DNA of 64,000 nt from Gleimia europaea ACS-120-V-Col10b (GCF_000411155.1 NZ_KE150266.1:1178001-1242000), one strand, 5' to 3'. Positions 17,637-28,171 are shown, counted from the stretch's first letter. Notes: generated from the sequence alone by a model not told the origin. Translations and numbers: made by a program.

Positions 17637-18191
17637 TTACTCGGCCGAATCCGAGCTTTCGCTGCTCTCTTCCTCGCCAGCTTCTTCGGCGAGCGTGCCG
17701 GGCAGAATCACTACACAGCGATTAGGTTCCACGCCTTCAGATTCAGACATGAGGTTCTCGCGCGCAGCAACGTCGTGGCAGATTTTGCGCTCAAACGGGT
17801 TCATCGGCTCCAGCATCACGGCTTCGCCGGTAGTGCGTACGCGCGTGATTGCTTCTTCGGCAATCGCGGTAAGTTCACGACGCCTATCCGCGCGGAATCC
17901 GGCAATGTCCAGCATCAAGCGGGAACGCTCGCCCGTCTCGTTTTGCACCGCCAGGCGCGTGAGCTCCTGCAGGGCGTCGAGTACCCGGCCATCCTCACCT
18001 ACCAGACGCTCCAGGCGCGAGGAAGGGTCTTCCGAGCCGATCTCTACGAGTGCACGATCATTCTCAACGTCGAGTTCAATGTCGCCGTCAAGGTCGGCAA
18101 TGTCGAGGAGTTCTTCGAGGTAGTCCGCCGCAATGTCACCCTCTTCAACGAGGTGAGCGATGCGGTCCTTCTGGGGGTTTTCGTCAGTCAT
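17637..18191 (-). CDS. jag: R3H/KH domain RNA-binding protein Jag (KhpB)
   Basis: RNA-binding protein, partner of KhpA in Gram-positive bacteria and linked to cell elongation and division. 184 residues: an acidic N-terminal 60, a KH-like domain (RLERLVGEDGRVLDALQELT) and a C-terminal R3H domain with MNPFERKICHDVAARE. The last 15 residues are Ser/Glu-rich. ATG 18191; the stop adjoins the rsmG GTG. Genes yidC-jag-rsmG in this order are conserved around the actinobacterial origin. Confidence 0.9.
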   Translation of the reverse strand: MTDENPQKDRIAHLVEEGDIAADYLEELLDIADLDGDIELDVENDRALVEIGSEDPSSRLERLVGEDGRVLDALQELTRLAVQNETGERSRLMLDIAGFRADRRRELTAIAEEAITRVRTTGEAVMLEPMNPFERKICHDVAARENLMSESEGVEPNRCVVILPGTLAEEAGEEESSESSDSAE

Positions 18192-18232
18192 TTTGTACCT
18201 TCTGGATCTTTCTAGTAGCGCACAGGGTGCTG

Positions 18233-19576
18233 CTATGCCTGGTTGTTTTGATCCTTGCCTTGTTTCTTCTTACGCGCGGCGTTGCGACGCTGCTGGCGGC
18301 GCTCCTCCCGCTTGCGTTCAAGTTCTTCAGGGGACATTCCCTGCTGGCGTTCCTTAATCTGGCGTTCGCGCTCACGACGGCGACGTTCCGCCTGGTCGCG
18401 CGCCTGCCTCTCTCGCTTGGTGAGGCGTTGCGGCTGGTTACGTTCCTTCGCTGCTTCCGCGTTGCGCTTCGCGATTTCGAACTTACGGATCCAACGCTCA
18501 TCCGGCATTCCATCCCATTCGGAATATGCCAGTTCACGGTATGCGCCCAGCTGCTGTTCGGCCGTCACGTCCACACCAAACTTCGTAGGAATCTTTTGTT
18601 TCGGCGCTGACTTCTTAACCTTCTTCAAGGTGCGTTCGACGAGGTCGGCGCGGCCCTGCTCGTCCTCAGCATCAAGCTTGCGCACTTCGTTGTCGTACTC
18701 TTCGAAAACGGGACGGGCCCACTCAATGTAGGCCTTGCGGCGCTTGCCCATGAGCTTGATATAAGCGTCAGAGCCGGGCGTCGGCATCTGAGCAATAGTC
18801 CAGAACTGCTGTCCCATGGTCCACAGGTTGGTGGTGAACCAGTACACCAACACACCCGTTTGGAAGAAGAAGCCAGAAACACCCATGATGAGCGGCATCG
18901 TGTACATCATCATCTGCTGGCTGCGCATCATCGGGTTCGAGGGATCCTTTGCCGATTCCGGCATGTTCTTCATGGTCAGCTGGCGCATGGTAATGAACTG
19001 CGTAATGACCATGAGGACGATCATGACAACGATGACGATCTTTGGGGTGAGGCCCTCAGCGGTGGGGAAAGTTGCGGACAGTGGCGCACCAAATAGGGAG
19101 GAGCCTTCTATTTCTGCCGCCTTTGAGGCCGTGAGTGGGCCAAGCGATTTGTACTGGTATGTGCCTTCGGCGATGGGGCCGGTGGATGCCAGCACGCGGA
19201 AGAGGGCGAAGAACACGGGCATTTGCAGCAGGACTGGCAGACACGAGGAGTACGGGGAGGTTCCGTGTTCCTTGTACAGCGCCATCATTTCCTCGCTCAT
19301 GCGCTGGCGGGAAGCCTGATCCTTCTTATTCTTGTACTTGTCCTGAAGTTTCTTCAGCTCTGGCTGCAGTGCCTGCATGCCTCGGGAGGCCTTGATTTGC
19401 TTGAAAAACAGCGGAATAAGGAGGATACGAACGATGATGGTGAGGCCGATGATGGACAGCACCCATGCCGGTCCGGAACCGTCATCCATGCCAAGGAAAA
19501 CGAAGACGTCGTGTAGACGCACCATCACCCAGGCAACTGCAACCTTGAAGGGGTACAGAAGCTTGTCAAACCACAC
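18233..19576 (-). CDS. yidC: Membrane protein insertase YidC
   Basis: Inserts proteins in the cytoplasmic membrane alone or with Sec. 447 residues of the Gram-positive/actinobacterial Oxa1-like type: five membrane segments with the hydrophilic groove Arg in the first core helix (IIVRILLIPLF), a conserved PVLLQMPVFFALFRVL helix, and a long highly basic cytoplasmic tail (from about 290) rich in Arg, Lys, Glu and Gln that may bind ribosomes. GTG 19576 with AAGGAG seven bases upstream. It follows yidD by 11 bases. Confidence 0.95.
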   Translation of the reverse strand: MWFDKLLYPFKVAVAWVMVRLHDVFVFLGMDDGSGPAWVLSIIGLTIIVRILLIPLFFKQIKASRGMQALQPELKKLQDKYKNKKDQASRQRMSEEMMALYKEHGTSPYSSCLPVLLQMPVFFALFRVLASTGPIAEGTYQYKSLGPLTASKAAEIEGSSLFGAPLSATFPTAEGLTPKIVIVVMIVLMVITQFITMRQLTMKNMPESAKDPSNPMMRSQQMMMYTMPLIMGVSGFFFQTGVLVYWFTTNLWTMGQQFWTIAQMPTPGSDAYIKLMGKRRKAYIEWARPVFEEYDNEVRKLDAEDEQGRADLVERTLKKVKKSAPKQKIPTKFGVDVTAEQQLGAYRELAYSEWDGMPDERWIRKFEIAKRNAEAAKERNQPQRLTKRERQARDQAERRRRERERQIKERQQGMSPEELERKREERRQQRRNAARKKKQGKDQNNQA

Positions 19577-19587
19577 GGTTGGACTCC

Positions 19588-19878
19588 TTACTTATTTTTG
19601 GGTTCTTCCCACTCTTCGTCTTTAGGCCTCACGTAGGGATCGGGTTTCCACTTACCCTTGTCGGGCACGTGATCCACACCGCCCAATGACCACGGATTAC
19701 ATCTGAGCAGCCGCCACGTTGCAAGTATTAGTCCTTTAACAGGTCCGTGCACTTCCAACGCTTTCACCGCGTAGTTGGAGCAACTCGGGTAGTACCTGCA
19801 GGTTGGCGGCATTCCCGGCGATATGAACTTCTGATAGAAGCGTACAGGCGCTACCAGGATACGCGAAATAGGGTTCAT
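19588..19878 (-). CDS. yidD: Membrane protein insertion efficiency factor YidD
   Basis: Small amphipathic protein aiding YidC-dependent insertion. 96 residues with the family core FYQKFISPGMPPTCRYYPSC, SNYA and LLRCNPWSLGGVDHVP, including the conserved cysteines. ATG 19878 overlaps the rnpA stop (ATGA). The C-terminal tail is charged and variable. Confidence 0.95.
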   Translation of the reverse strand: MNPISRILVAPVRFYQKFISPGMPPTCRYYPSCSNYAVKALEVHGPVKGLILATWRLLRCNPWSLGGVDHVPDKGKWKPDPYVRPKDEEWEEPKNK

Positions 19879-20228
19879 TTCCCGCTCCGTGCGAGGGCGC
19901 GCGAAAGCGCATCGTCCACCGCCTCTTCGAGTTCATGATAGTCACTGCCACGACAGCCCTCTAAAACTCGAATCACGAGGATGGTGTGAGGCGGAAGTGC
20001 TTGTACCCTGTCGCGGCAGATGTGTCGCAACTGTCTCTTGACCTTATTTCGCGCAACTGCTCGGGCAAATACCTTCTTAGGTACGACGAAACCGACGAGG
20101 CACTCATTTTGAGAAACCTCGCCGGTCAGTACGTGAACTACTAACTTTCGGTTGCCCGCACGTTTACCAAAGCGGAATACTTTGCGAAATAGCTCCGGGT
20201 CTCGTAAGCGGTTCTGTGCTGATAGCAC
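19875..20228 (-). CDS. rnpA: Ribonuclease P protein component
   Basis: Basic protein subunit of RNase P, which trims tRNA 5' leaders with the M1 RNA (not in this window). 117 residues with VGFVVPKKVFARAVARNKVKRQLRHI, which holds the conserved RNR-type RNA-binding helix (KxxxRAxxRNxxKR). GTG 20228 directly follows the rpmH stop (TGAGTG), so translation is coupled with rpmH. Confidence 0.95.
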   Translation of the reverse strand: MLSAQNRLRDPELFRKVFRFGKRAGNRKLVVHVLTGEVSQNECLVGFVVPKKVFARAVARNKVKRQLRHICRDRVQALPPHTILVIRVLEGCRGSDYHELEEAVDDALSRALARSGK

Positions 20229-20366
20229 TCAGGCAGATAGCTTCTTGCGGCCCTTACGGCGGCGGTTTGCCAAGATCTCGCGGCCTGCACGCGTGCGCAT
20301 ACGCAGGCGGAAGCCGTGCTTCCTGGAGCGGCGGCGGTTATTCGGCTGATAAGTACGCTTCGTCAC
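20229..20366 (-). CDS. rpmH: 50S ribosomal protein L34
   Basis: 45 residues, very basic: starts [20 protein letters not shown] and ends GRKKLSA, the standard L34 sequence. Start GTG 20366 with GAGGAG seven bases upstream; the open frame extends further but without homology. First gene of the rpmH-rnpA-yidD-yidC-jag-rsmG unit, running away from dnaA. Confidence 0.97.
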   Translation of the reverse strand: MTKRTYQPNNRRRSRKHGFRLRMRTRAGREILANRRRKGRKKLSA

Positions 20367-20789
20367 TATGATCTCCTCAGGCTTGAGGGCGCCTGAAGGG
20401 CCCTCCTTATCTTTACATTTACTGCGGGCGCAAAAAGCGTGCACTAAATGGTGCAGTGTCTGCACATACAACGATCCAGCTTATTGACTGCTTTTCGTCT
20501 AGTCAATGTGGTAAGAGACGAGATTCACCACAATTGTTATCACCAACTGTGAATAACCCTGGGCATAACTACAACGTTGTGGCTGTGCATAAGTTATGCG
20601 CGAACTAGTTATATATGAAACTGAATTGCTTGCAAACAGTGGAAACCACATTTATGTAGTTCTTTTCGTGTTATCCACAAAGTTTTCCCCATTATGGGGA
20701 TAACTTCACTAATTAGGTGTAAAAGTGACAAACTAAGGGAAGTTGAATGATCGGCCGTGCGTTAGGTCACGTTTGGATAAGGAGCTGGG
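20367..20789. other. rpmH-dnaA intergenic region with DnaA boxes
   Basis: 423 bp divergent region. DnaA boxes fitting TTATNCACA: TGTGAATAA at 20548 (reverse), TGTGCATAA at 20584 (reverse), and perfect TTATCCACA at 20671-20679. AT content rises from 20600. These boxes probably allow DnaA autoregulation and may form part of a bipartite origin with the dnaA-dnaN gap. The rpmH promoter is at its left end. Confidence 0.75.
20478..20506 (-). promoter_or_regulatory. Promoter of rpmH operon
   Basis: On the minus strand TTGACT (20506-20501), 17-base spacer, TAAGCT (20483-20478): a good match to a vegetative promoter, about 110 bases before the rpmH start. Confidence 0.5.
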
Positions 20790-22265
20790 GTGGACGGCAA
20801 GAAGTTAAGCGCCGCTTGGAACACCGTGATTGCGGATCTTTTGAAGGACGACGAAATTGGCCCATCCGTAAAGGCGTTCTTGTCTACCACGCGTCCACTT
20901 GGCGACCTGGAAGGCACCATTTTGGTAGCCGTCCCCAACGAGTTCACTAAGACCTTCATTGAGAAAAATGCAAATGACGCAATTTGTGGCGCTCTTTCGA
21001 ACCACGTTGGCTCCCCCGTGCGGATCGCAATCACGGTGGATCCCTCCCTCAATGACGAAGTCGAAGCTGAAATCGATGAACTCGAACAAGCTGCAGAATT
21101 TGCTCCTACCGTGGACATTGCCGGTCTGTCACAGTCCCACACCCCTGTCACCGAGCAAGTGGAAGACGATGTGAATCCGATTCAAGTGAGCAACCCAGCT
21201 CCGCCCTCGCCAATCGATTTTTCTGGTTCACGGCTCAATCCGAAGTTCACTTTCGATACTTTTGTTACGGGATCGTCTAACCGCTTTGCTAACGCTGCGG
21301 CTACAGCCGTGGGTGAGATGCCCGCAAAAGCCTACAATCCGCTGTTTATTTACGGTGGTTCAGGCCTGGGTAAAACTCATCTGCTGCACGCGATTGGAAA
21401 CTACGCGCTTTCGCTCTACCCAAATCTGAAGGTCAAATACGTGAGTTCAGAAGAATTCACTAACGACTTCATCAACTCCATTCGCGATGACCGCGCGGAG
21501 CAGTTTCAGCGCCGCTACCGCGAAGTCGACATTTTGCTCATCGACGACATCCAGTTCATTCAGGGCAAAGAACAGACGGTCGAAGAGTTCTTCCACACCT
21601 TCAACACGTTGCATAACGCGAACAAGCAGGTTGTTATCACCTCGGATGTGCCGCCGAAGAAGCTCGAGGGGCTTGGGGATCGCATGCGGTCTCGGTTCGA
21701 AATGGGGCTGCTCACTGACATTCAACCGCCGGACCTGGAAACCCGTATCGCCATTTTGCGCAAGAAAGCTATCGCGGAAAACCTCGATGTTAATGACGAG
21801 GTGCTCGAGTTCATCGCTTCGCGTATTTCCTCAAACATTCGCGAACTCGAAGGCTCACTGCTTCGCGTTACCGCCTACGCGCAGATCACCAATCAGGAGA
21901 TCAACCGGTCGCTCGCCGAGGTTGTTCTAAAGGACGTCCTCTCGGACCCGGACGATACCGAAATCACGATCGCTATGATCATGGGGCAAGTTTCCGACTA
22001 CTTCCAGGTGAGTATTGAACAGATGAATTCGGCTGATCGATCTCGCCAGATTGTTGAAGCACGCCAGATCGCCATGTACTTGTGTCGTGAACTTACCGAA
22101 TTGTCACTACCTAAAATTGGCCAAGCATTTGGAGGGCGTGACCACACCACAGTTATGCACGCCAACAAGAAGATCTCGCACCAAATGACGATGAAGCGGG
22201 AAATCTACAATCACGTCACTGAACTAATCAGCCGAATTCGCGCTCAGGCACGCCAGAGTCAGTAG
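20790..22265 (+). CDS. dnaA: Chromosomal replication initiator DnaA
   Basis: AAA+ initiator that binds DnaA boxes and opens oriC. 491 residues: N-terminal domain I, a short acidic linker (about 90-140), AAA+ domain with Walker [17 protein letters not shown] (189-204), Walker [11 protein letters not shown], the arginine-finger segment [14 protein letters not shown], and domain IV with the DnaA-box reader [11 protein letters not shown] near the C-terminus. GTG 20790 is preceded by AAGGAG. Flanked on both sides by DnaA boxes. Confidence 0.98.
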   Translation: MDGKKLSAAWNTVIADLLKDDEIGPSVKAFLSTTRPLGDLEGTILVAVPNEFTKTFIEKNANDAICGALSNHVGSPVRIAITVDPSLNDEVEAEIDELEQAAEFAPTVDIAGLSQSHTPVTEQVEDDVNPIQVSNPAPPSPIDFSGSRLNPKFTFDTFVTGSSNRFANAAATAVGEMPAKAYNPLFIYGGSGLGKTHLLHAIGNYALSLYPNLKVKYVSSEEFTNDFINSIRDDRAEQFQRRYREVDILLIDDIQFIQGKEQTVEEFFHTFNTLHNANKQVVITSDVPPKKLEGLGDRMRSRFEMGLLTDIQPPDLETRIAILRKKAIAENLDVNDEVLEFIASRISSNIRELEGSLLRVTAYAQITNQEINRSLAEVVLKDVLSDPDDTEITIAMIMGQVSDYFQVSIEQMNSADRSRQIVEARQIAMYLCRELTELSLPKIGQAFGGRDHTTVMHANKKISHQMTMKREIYNHVTELISRIRAQARQSQ

Positions 22266-22654
22266 TATCCACACGGTTTTGTGAATTCGTGTGGATAACA
22301 GCTGAATTTTGGCTTCTTCGACAAACAATTCTGTGGATACATTTCTATAGCTAATTTTTGTATTCACAGATGTTGCGTGCAATACGTAGAGTTATCCAGA
22401 ATTGGTTCACAACGTAAAACTACGACACCACGCGGAAAAGCCAACTTATCCACAGTTTGCACAGCGCTTATGACTACTACTGGAATTACAAATTATTATT
22501 TCTATGTTCGCACAGAAAAGAAAAATCTGTGGATTGCAAGTTCACGGCGTGGCACCTTGCATCACCGCCTAAGCGTGATCCAGCAACGTGCCTAATTGGA
22601 TAAAATAACGTAAAGTAAAACAGCTAGTACTAATGATTGAAAGTGAGGCGGACC
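22266..22654. other. oriC: Origin of replication oriC (dnaA-dnaN intergenic region)
   Basis: 389 bp without a gene. Perfect DnaA boxes: TGTGGATAA at 22290-22298 (reverse strand) and TTATCCACA at 22446-22454. Boxes with one mismatch: 22265, 22332, 22360 and 22392; a weaker one at 22528. AT-rich stretches at 22478-22506 and 22591-22640 could be the unwinding element. The dnaA-dnaN gap is the usual oriC of actinobacteria, so the call is strong, though the limits and active boxes need experiment. The 72-codon open frame at 22377 is chance. Confidence 0.9.
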
Positions 22655-23791
22655 GTGAAGTTCACCGTTGAGCGCGACGTGCTATCTGAGGCCGTTAATT
22701 GGACTGCACGTACAGTTCCCACGCGTCCTTCCGTGCCTATTCTCGCTGGCATTCGAATGGAAGCATCCGATGGTGTTCTTACGCTTTCATCATTCGATTA
22801 CGAAATCTCTACGCGATCAGAAGTTCCGGCAACGGTTGATGTTGCTGGGCAAGCTCTAGTTTCTGGTCGCCTCCTCGCATCCATCGCCAAATCACTTCCT
22901 AATCAGCCCGTACAGTTCACGCTTGAAGGCCCGAAAATGAGCCTGGTTTGCGGTACTTCCCACTTCACGCTGGCTACGATGTCGGTGGATGAGTATCCTC
23001 CGTTGCCGGTTATGCCCCAGGTACGCGGGACGATCGATGCACAGGTATTTTCCCAGGCAATCGCTCAGGTGTCTGTGGCTGCATCTTCCGATGACACGAT
23101 TCCACTTCTTACTGGTGTGAGAATGGAAATTGAGGATGACACCATCACGCTTTTGGGTACTGACCGCTACCGTTTGGCGATGCGCGAGTTCAAGTGGGAG
23201 CCTGCACAGCCAGGTATTTCCACTGCTCTTTTGGTTAAGGCGCGTGTGCTTGGTGATGTGGCAAAGTCGATGACTTCTGGAGGAAGCGTTGAACTAGCTT
23301 TTGATACTGAGGCTGCCGGCACAGCGAATTCTTTGATTGGTTTTGCCTCCGGATCCAGGCGCACTACCTCAACTCTCATGGATGGTGATTACCCGCCGGT
23401 GCGTCGTCTATTCCCGGACGACACCCAGATCCAAGCGGTGGTTGATCGTCACGAGCTCGTAGAGGCTGTCAAGCGCGTGTCTTTGGTAGCGGAGCAGCGC
23501 ACTTCTGTTCGCCTTGCTTTTGAAGATGGTCAGGTGAACCTAGAGGCGGGTACTGACGACAACGCGCAGGCTTCCGAAGTTGTTGTCGCAACCGTTGCGG
23601 GCGGCAGTTTAACTACCGCATTTAATCCGCGTTTCCTAGAAGGTGGGCTTGGCGTAATTGACACAGACTACGTTTGCTTCTCGTTCACTGATGCAGCTAA
23701 ACCGGCAGTTATTACGGGACAAAAAGGCGAATCTGGCAACCAGGACGATTCCTTCAAGTACCTCATTATGCCTATCCGTTTTGGAATCTGA
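22655..23791 (+). CDS. dnaN: DNA polymerase III beta subunit (sliding clamp)
   Basis: Ring clamp tethering polymerase III to DNA. 378 residues from GTG 22655 (MKFTVERDVLSEAVNW), with GTGAGGCGG seven bases upstream; a TTG at 22637 is in frame but poorer. Three repeated clamp domains are visible, with RPSVPILAGIRMEA in the first, and a C-terminal IMPIRFGI typical of the family (usual MP[MI]R). Clamp-loading and peptide-binding pocket residues lie in the conserved C-terminal part. Confidence 0.97.
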   Translation: MKFTVERDVLSEAVNWTARTVPTRPSVPILAGIRMEASDGVLTLSSFDYEISTRSEVPATVDVAGQALVSGRLLASIAKSLPNQPVQFTLEGPKMSLVCGTSHFTLATMSVDEYPPLPVMPQVRGTIDAQVFSQAIAQVSVAASSDDTIPLLTGVRMEIEDDTITLLGTDRYRLAMREFKWEPAQPGISTALLVKARVLGDVAKSMTSGGSVELAFDTEAAGTANSLIGFASGSRRTTSTLMDGDYPPVRRLFPDDTQIQAVVDRHELVEAVKRVSLVAEQRTSVRLAFEDGQVNLEAGTDDNAQASEVVVATVAGGSLTTAFNPRFLEGGLGVIDTDYVCFSFTDAAKPAVITGQKGESGNQDDSFKYLIMPIRFGI

Positions 23792-23883
23792 TCTTCCTAG
23801 CATCGCCAAGGCATGGTCATGGGTAGATTGAGGATGTCTGCAGTTAGGTGAGAAGTCATACGGTTAGCTAGAGGGAGGGATTT

Positions 23884-25167
23884 GTGTATATCTCGCATCT
23901 GGCACTTGACGACTTCCGATCCTATAAGCACGCGGTAGTCGAGTTTGAACCCGGCACCACCGTCTTACTTGGGCGCAATGGGCAGGGAAAAACAAATCTG
24001 GTAGAGGCCGTTGCTTACCTTTCCAGCCTTTCCTCCCATCGCGTAGCAGCGGATACCGCACTCGTTCGATTCGCCAAGTCAGATGAACAATCTCCAGCGG
24101 GTGCGGTAATACGAGCCAAAGTCAATACAGGCGGGAGAGACCGCATAGTTGAACTCGAGATTATTCGCGGGCGAGCAAATCGGGCAAAACTGAATCGATC
24201 ACCGGTGCGTCCAACCCAGATAATGGGAGTTGTCAAAGTTGTCATTTTTGCACCGGAGGATCTTGATTTAGTCAAGGGTGATCCCAGTGGTCGGCGCAGG
24301 TTCCTCGACGAAATTGCCATGCAAATGTGGCCGGCAGCCAGGGTGGTAAAAACTGACTTTGAGCGGGTGGCAAAGCAGCGCGCGGCGCTCCTTAAGCAGT
24401 TAGGCAAAGACCGCCGGGCTGGCAGACATGTTGATTATTCGGGTGTACAGATTTGGAATGAGCAGTACGTCCCACTCGCCCGACAGGTGCTCGCATATCG
24501 CTTACGGGCCGTAGAAGCGCTCAATGAGCCTGTTACTCGAGCGCATGACATCGTCTCTGAAGAAGCGCGTGAACTGACCTTAAGCTACGAACATTCGTTA
24601 AACGAGGTTTACCAGGTTGATAATATCTCCCTATGGTCTGAAGTAATTAATGAACCGCAGATGTATGAGGCGCGTCTGCAGCAAGCTCTCGATCAGGTGA
24701 TTGACCAAGAGATAGCGCGTGGCGTGAATCTGATTGGCCCACACCGCGATGACCTCGCTATGACGCTCGATGAGATGCCGGTGAAGGGTTTTGCCTCGCA
24801 CGGCGAATCGTGGTCGGTCGCATTGGCCTTGCGGTTAGGTTCATTTGAAGCCCTTGTGGGTGAGGCAGAAAACGAAGAGGAATTAGACCCTCCCATATTG
24901 ATTTTGGATGACGTTTTTTCTGAGCTCGACGGCAAACGCCGAGAGGCCGTGCTGGGAGCGATAGAGCGGGCGGAGCAGGTTTTCATAACTGCAGCTGTGG
25001 GAACTGATCTGCCAAAGGAAATCAACGCCACGGTGCTGAACGTGAGCCTTGACCGACGGGAAGGCTCTAAAATTGTGGATTCTGAAGCTAGAGGAACTGA
25101 GCGATCGACAACTATGGCAACTAATGATGAGGCGCTTGTTCAGTCCAATGGAGAGGTCGTGCCGTGA
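23884..25167 (+). CDS. recF: DNA replication and repair protein RecF
   Basis: SMC-like ATPase that loads RecA at gaps. 427 residues, longer than the usual 360-390 owing to a charged, Ser/Thr-rich C-terminal tail. Walker A GRNGQGKTNLVEA near residue 35, conserved SxxRRxFLD (DPSGRRRFLDE), and the ABC-type signature/Walker B region (ILILDDVFSELDGKRREAVL) are intact. GTG 23884 with AGGGAGGG. Overlaps the DUF721 start (GTGA). Confidence 0.96.
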   Translation: MYISHLALDDFRSYKHAVVEFEPGTTVLLGRNGQGKTNLVEAVAYLSSLSSHRVAADTALVRFAKSDEQSPAGAVIRAKVNTGGRDRIVELEIIRGRANRAKLNRSPVRPTQIMGVVKVVIFAPEDLDLVKGDPSGRRRFLDEIAMQMWPAARVVKTDFERVAKQRAALLKQLGKDRRAGRHVDYSGVQIWNEQYVPLARQVLAYRLRAVEALNEPVTRAHDIVSEEARELTLSYEHSLNEVYQVDNISLWSEVINEPQMYEARLQQALDQVIDQEIARGVNLIGPHRDDLAMTLDEMPVKGFASHGESWSVALALRLGSFEALVGEAENEEELDPPILILDDVFSELDGKRREAVLGAIERAEQVFITAAVGTDLPKEINATVLNVSLDRREGSKIVDSEARGTERSTTMATNDEALVQSNGEVVP

Positions 25168-25781
25168 CCTCAAACGAAGAGTTTGAAACTGAGACAGGCA
25201 GCTATGCGCAAGAAGCTGTGCGCCGACAAAAGAGGCTTGCACGAGAATCTGGGTACTACCCCGATACGACGGCAAAAGCGAGACTCCTCAGTGAGGGCGG
25301 CGGCAAGTCACGCGCTAGTTCGTTTCGAGGAAAGAGCTGGGGGATTGGCAGAAGCGGGGGCGGCTATGAGCAGGAGACGTCAAAGGAAGGGCTTGCTACT
25401 TCCAAGCTAGGTACCGGCCCATCGAAGTATGATCCCCAGCCAGTTGATAACGTCATTGGCAACCTGGTCAACAGGCTGGGCTGGTCTTCAGTGCTAAGTA
25501 TCGCAACCATTGCCGCTAGATGGCCGAGTATCGTAGGTCCTTCCGTTGCCCAGCACTGCAGGGTAGAGACGTTTGAAGACAACGTTCTTGTGGTTAATAC
25601 CTCGTCAACTGCGTGGGCTAATCAAATGAAGTTTTTGTTACCCACGCTCGAAAAGCAGATTGCCGAGGCTTTTGGAGAAAACGCAGTGAAGCGCGTCATC
25701 ATTCGAGGACCTCAAGCACCTTCGTGGAGGAAAGGCCGCCTGCACGTTCCGGGCCGAGGTCCACGTGACACCTACGGGTAA
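25164..25781 (+). CDS. DUF721/DciA-like replication protein
   Basis: 205 residues. A variable, disordered, Gly/Lys/Arg-rich N-terminal half (1-100) precedes the DUF721 domain (about 105-190: WPSIVGPSVAQHC, TSSTAWANQMKFLLP, VKRVIIRGP). DUF721 proteins of the DciA family load the replicative helicase in bacteria lacking DnaC. The gene overlaps recF by four bases and precedes gyrB, the order seen in mycobacteria (Rv0004). Helicase-loader role is inferred from family. Confidence 0.85.
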   Translation: MTSNEEFETETGSYAQEAVRRQKRLARESGYYPDTTAKARLLSEGGGKSRASSFRGKSWGIGRSGGGYEQETSKEGLATSKLGTGPSKYDPQPVDNVIGNLVNRLGWSSVLSIATIAARWPSIVGPSVAQHCRVETFEDNVLVVNTSSTAWANQMKFLLPTLEKQIAEAFGENAVKRVIIRGPQAPSWRKGRLHVPGRGPRDTYG

Positions 25782-26092
25782 ACGATCGAGTAAAGAGGTT
25801 CACAATATTTCGGTTTTAAAAAAGTTATGCACAGGTTTTCCCACCATTGTGAATGAACTTTTTGGGCGTGATTTTTAAGGTTTCCGAATTACAAGGTTGA
25901 CCACTGGTTAACAGGTTCCTCGAATCTGTGGATATTGCAAAAAGTGGTAAGATTATAGAGGTTTTTAAGTGTAAATCTGCGTATTTGTGCGGTTTATGGT
26001 AGTCATCTTCTCATGACTACAAACGCCCGCATCTGATTGATTTTTCGGGTTTAGCCCGGGCGCAGTTTGCTTCCCGCTAGAAAGGGGCTAGT
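25782..26092. other. gyrB upstream region with DnaA-box-like sites
   Basis: 311 bp. TTATGCACA at 25825-25833 fits the TTATNCACA DnaA box; TGTGAATGA (25848) and TGTGGATAT (25927) are reverse-strand one-mismatch boxes. A possible promoter is TTAACA (25908) - N17 - GATATT (25931). The rest of the leader to gyrB shows no clear attenuator. No gene is visible. Confidence 0.55.
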
Positions 26093-28123
26093 TTGGCTGA
26101 CCTAGAAGCCCGCCAGGAACAACAAAATGGTGGTTACGACGCGTCGAACATTACCGTTTTGGAAGGTCTAGAGGCAGTTCGCAAACGACCGGGTATGTAC
26201 ATCGGTTCAACCGGCGAGCGCGGTCTTCACCACCTGGTGTACGAAGTAGTTGATAACGCGGTGGATGAGGCCCTGGCCGGATACTGCGATCATATTGAAG
26301 TTACGATCCGTGAGGACGGCGGAATCACCGTTGAAGATAACGGTCGTGGAATTCCTGTGGATATACACCCCACGGAAGGACGCCCAACCGTTGAAGTGGT
26401 AATGACCATTTTGCACGCAGGCGGAAAGTTCGGCGGCGGCGGCTACGCAGTATCGGGTGGTTTGCACGGCGTGGGTATTTCGGTGGTTAACGCGCTTTCG
26501 TCTCGCGTGGAAACAGAGGTGCGGCGCCAAGGTTACGTGTGGCGGCAGACGTTCGGTAACGGCGGTCACCCTGTTACCGATCTTGTTCGGGGGGAAGAAA
26601 CAGACGAAACTGGTACGTCGCAAACCTTCTACCCCGATCCGTCAATTTTCGACTCAGTTGAGTTCTCTTTCGAGACTTTGCGCAGCCGCTTCCAGCAGAT
26701 GGCATTTTTGAACAAGGGCCTGCGCATCACCCTGACTGATGAACGGCCAGGTGTTATTGATGAGGGTGACGAGATCACCGGGGACGACCTCGGATCCAAT
26801 GACGACCCAATCTCGGGGTTCCGCCAGGTTACATACATGTACGAGGGCGGCCTGCGTGACTACGTAAACTTCATTAACAACACGAAGAAGTCGGAAGTCA
26901 TCAACAGCGAAATCATTGATTTTGAAAATGAAAACGCTGAAGGCACCATGTCGATCGAAATCGCAATGCAGTGGACGCGGGCGTACTCCGAAACGATTCA
27001 CACCTATGCGAACACGATCAACACCACCGAGGGTGGTATGCATGAGGAAGGTTTCCGCTCCGCGCTTACCTCTATCGTCAATAAATACGCGCGCGAAAAA
27101 GGAATCTTGAAGGATAAGCAGGACAACCTCACCGGCGATGATATTCGCGAGGGCCTCACTGCCGTTGTGTCGGTTAAGCTCACGGAACCTCAGTTTGAAG
27201 GTCAAACAAAGACCAAGCTGGGTAACGCCGAGGCACGAACCTTCACGCAGCAGCAGGTGTACACCCAGCTCGGAGATTGGTTTGATGCGCATCCAACCGG
27301 TGCGAAAGCCATCATTTTAAAGGCACTGGCTGCCCAGGAAGCACGCATCGCTGCTCGCAAAGCCAGGGAGGCAACCCGGCGAAAGAGCGTCTTCGAATCC
27401 GCATCGATGCCGGGTAAGCTTCGCGACTGTTCCTCGCGTAACCCGGAAGATTGCGAAATTTTCATTGTCGAGGGTGACTCGGCGGGCGGTTCAGCTGTTA
27501 TGGGTAGGGATCCCGAACACCAGGCAATTCTGCCTCTGCGCGGCAAGATTTTGAACGTTGAAAAGGCACGCGTGGATCGGGCGCTGGACAGCAACGAAAT
27601 CCGCGACCTCATCTCCGCACTGGGCACGGGCATTGGAGAAGAGTTTGATATCTCCAAGATTCGCTACGGCAAGATCGTGCTCATGGCTGATGCTGACGTT
27701 GACGGCCAGCACATTACTACGCTGCTCTTGACCCTGCTGTTCCGCTACATGCGTCCGCTTGTAGAGGATGGGCACGTGTACCTCGCGCAGCCACCTCTTT
27801 ACCGTTTGAAGTGGACCAATGCGCCGCACGAGTATGTTTATTCCGATAGGGAGCGGGACGAACAGCTCGCCGCAGGGAAGAACGCGGGATACCGCCTTCC
27901 TAAGACCGGTGGCGTTCAGCGTTACAAGGGTCTGGGCGAGATGAATCACGACGAGCTTTGGGACACCACAATGGATCCCTCAAGGCGACTACTAAAGAAG
28001 ATCGATGTTGCTGAGGCGGCATCGGCTGACGAAGTCTTCTCCGTTCTGATGGGGGACGACGTGGAATCTAGGCGCTCGTTCATTCAGCGCAATGCGCAGG
28101 ACGTGCGCTTCCTAGACTTCTAG
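26093..28123 (+). CDS. gyrB: DNA gyrase subunit B
   Basis: ATPase half of gyrase. 676 residues: GHKL ATP-binding domain ([17 protein letters not shown] with the catalytic/binding Glu-Asn, [22 protein letters not shown]), transducer, then the TOPRIM domain with [27 protein letters not shown] and DADVDGQHI, and the C-terminal QRYKGLGEM segment. TTG 26093 has AAAGGGG upstream. The gene is followed by gyrA after 48 bases. Confidence 0.98.
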   Translation: MADLEARQEQQNGGYDASNITVLEGLEAVRKRPGMYIGSTGERGLHHLVYEVVDNAVDEALAGYCDHIEVTIREDGGITVEDNGRGIPVDIHPTEGRPTVEVVMTILHAGGKFGGGGYAVSGGLHGVGISVVNALSSRVETEVRRQGYVWRQTFGNGGHPVTDLVRGEETDETGTSQTFYPDPSIFDSVEFSFETLRSRFQQMAFLNKGLRITLTDERPGVIDEGDEITGDDLGSNDDPISGFRQVTYMYEGGLRDYVNFINNTKKSEVINSEIIDFENENAEGTMSIEIAMQWTRAYSETIHTYANTINTTEGGMHEEGFRSALTSIVNKYAREKGILKDKQDNLTGDDIREGLTAVVSVKLTEPQFEGQTKTKLGNAEARTFTQQQVYTQLGDWFDAHPTGAKAIILKALAAQEARIAARKAREATRRKSVFESASMPGKLRDCSSRNPEDCEIFIVEGDSAGGSAVMGRDPEHQAILPLRGKILNVEKARVDRALDSNEIRDLISALGTGIGEEFDISKIRYGKIVLMADADVDGQHITTLLLTLLFRYMRPLVEDGHVYLAQPPLYRLKWTNAPHEYVYSDRERDEQLAAGKNAGYRLPKTGGVQRYKGLGEMNHDELWDTTMDPSRRLLKKIDVAEAASADEVFSVLMGDDVESRRSFIQRNAQDVRFLDF

Positions 28124-28171
28124 TCAACCTGGTCAATTTCGGATTTAAAGTTTATAAGGAACGGAAATAAC

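Noticed and set aside
22377..22595. 72-codon open frame in the dnaA-dnaN gap
   Set aside because: It overlaps DnaA boxes in oriC and shows no protein-like pattern.
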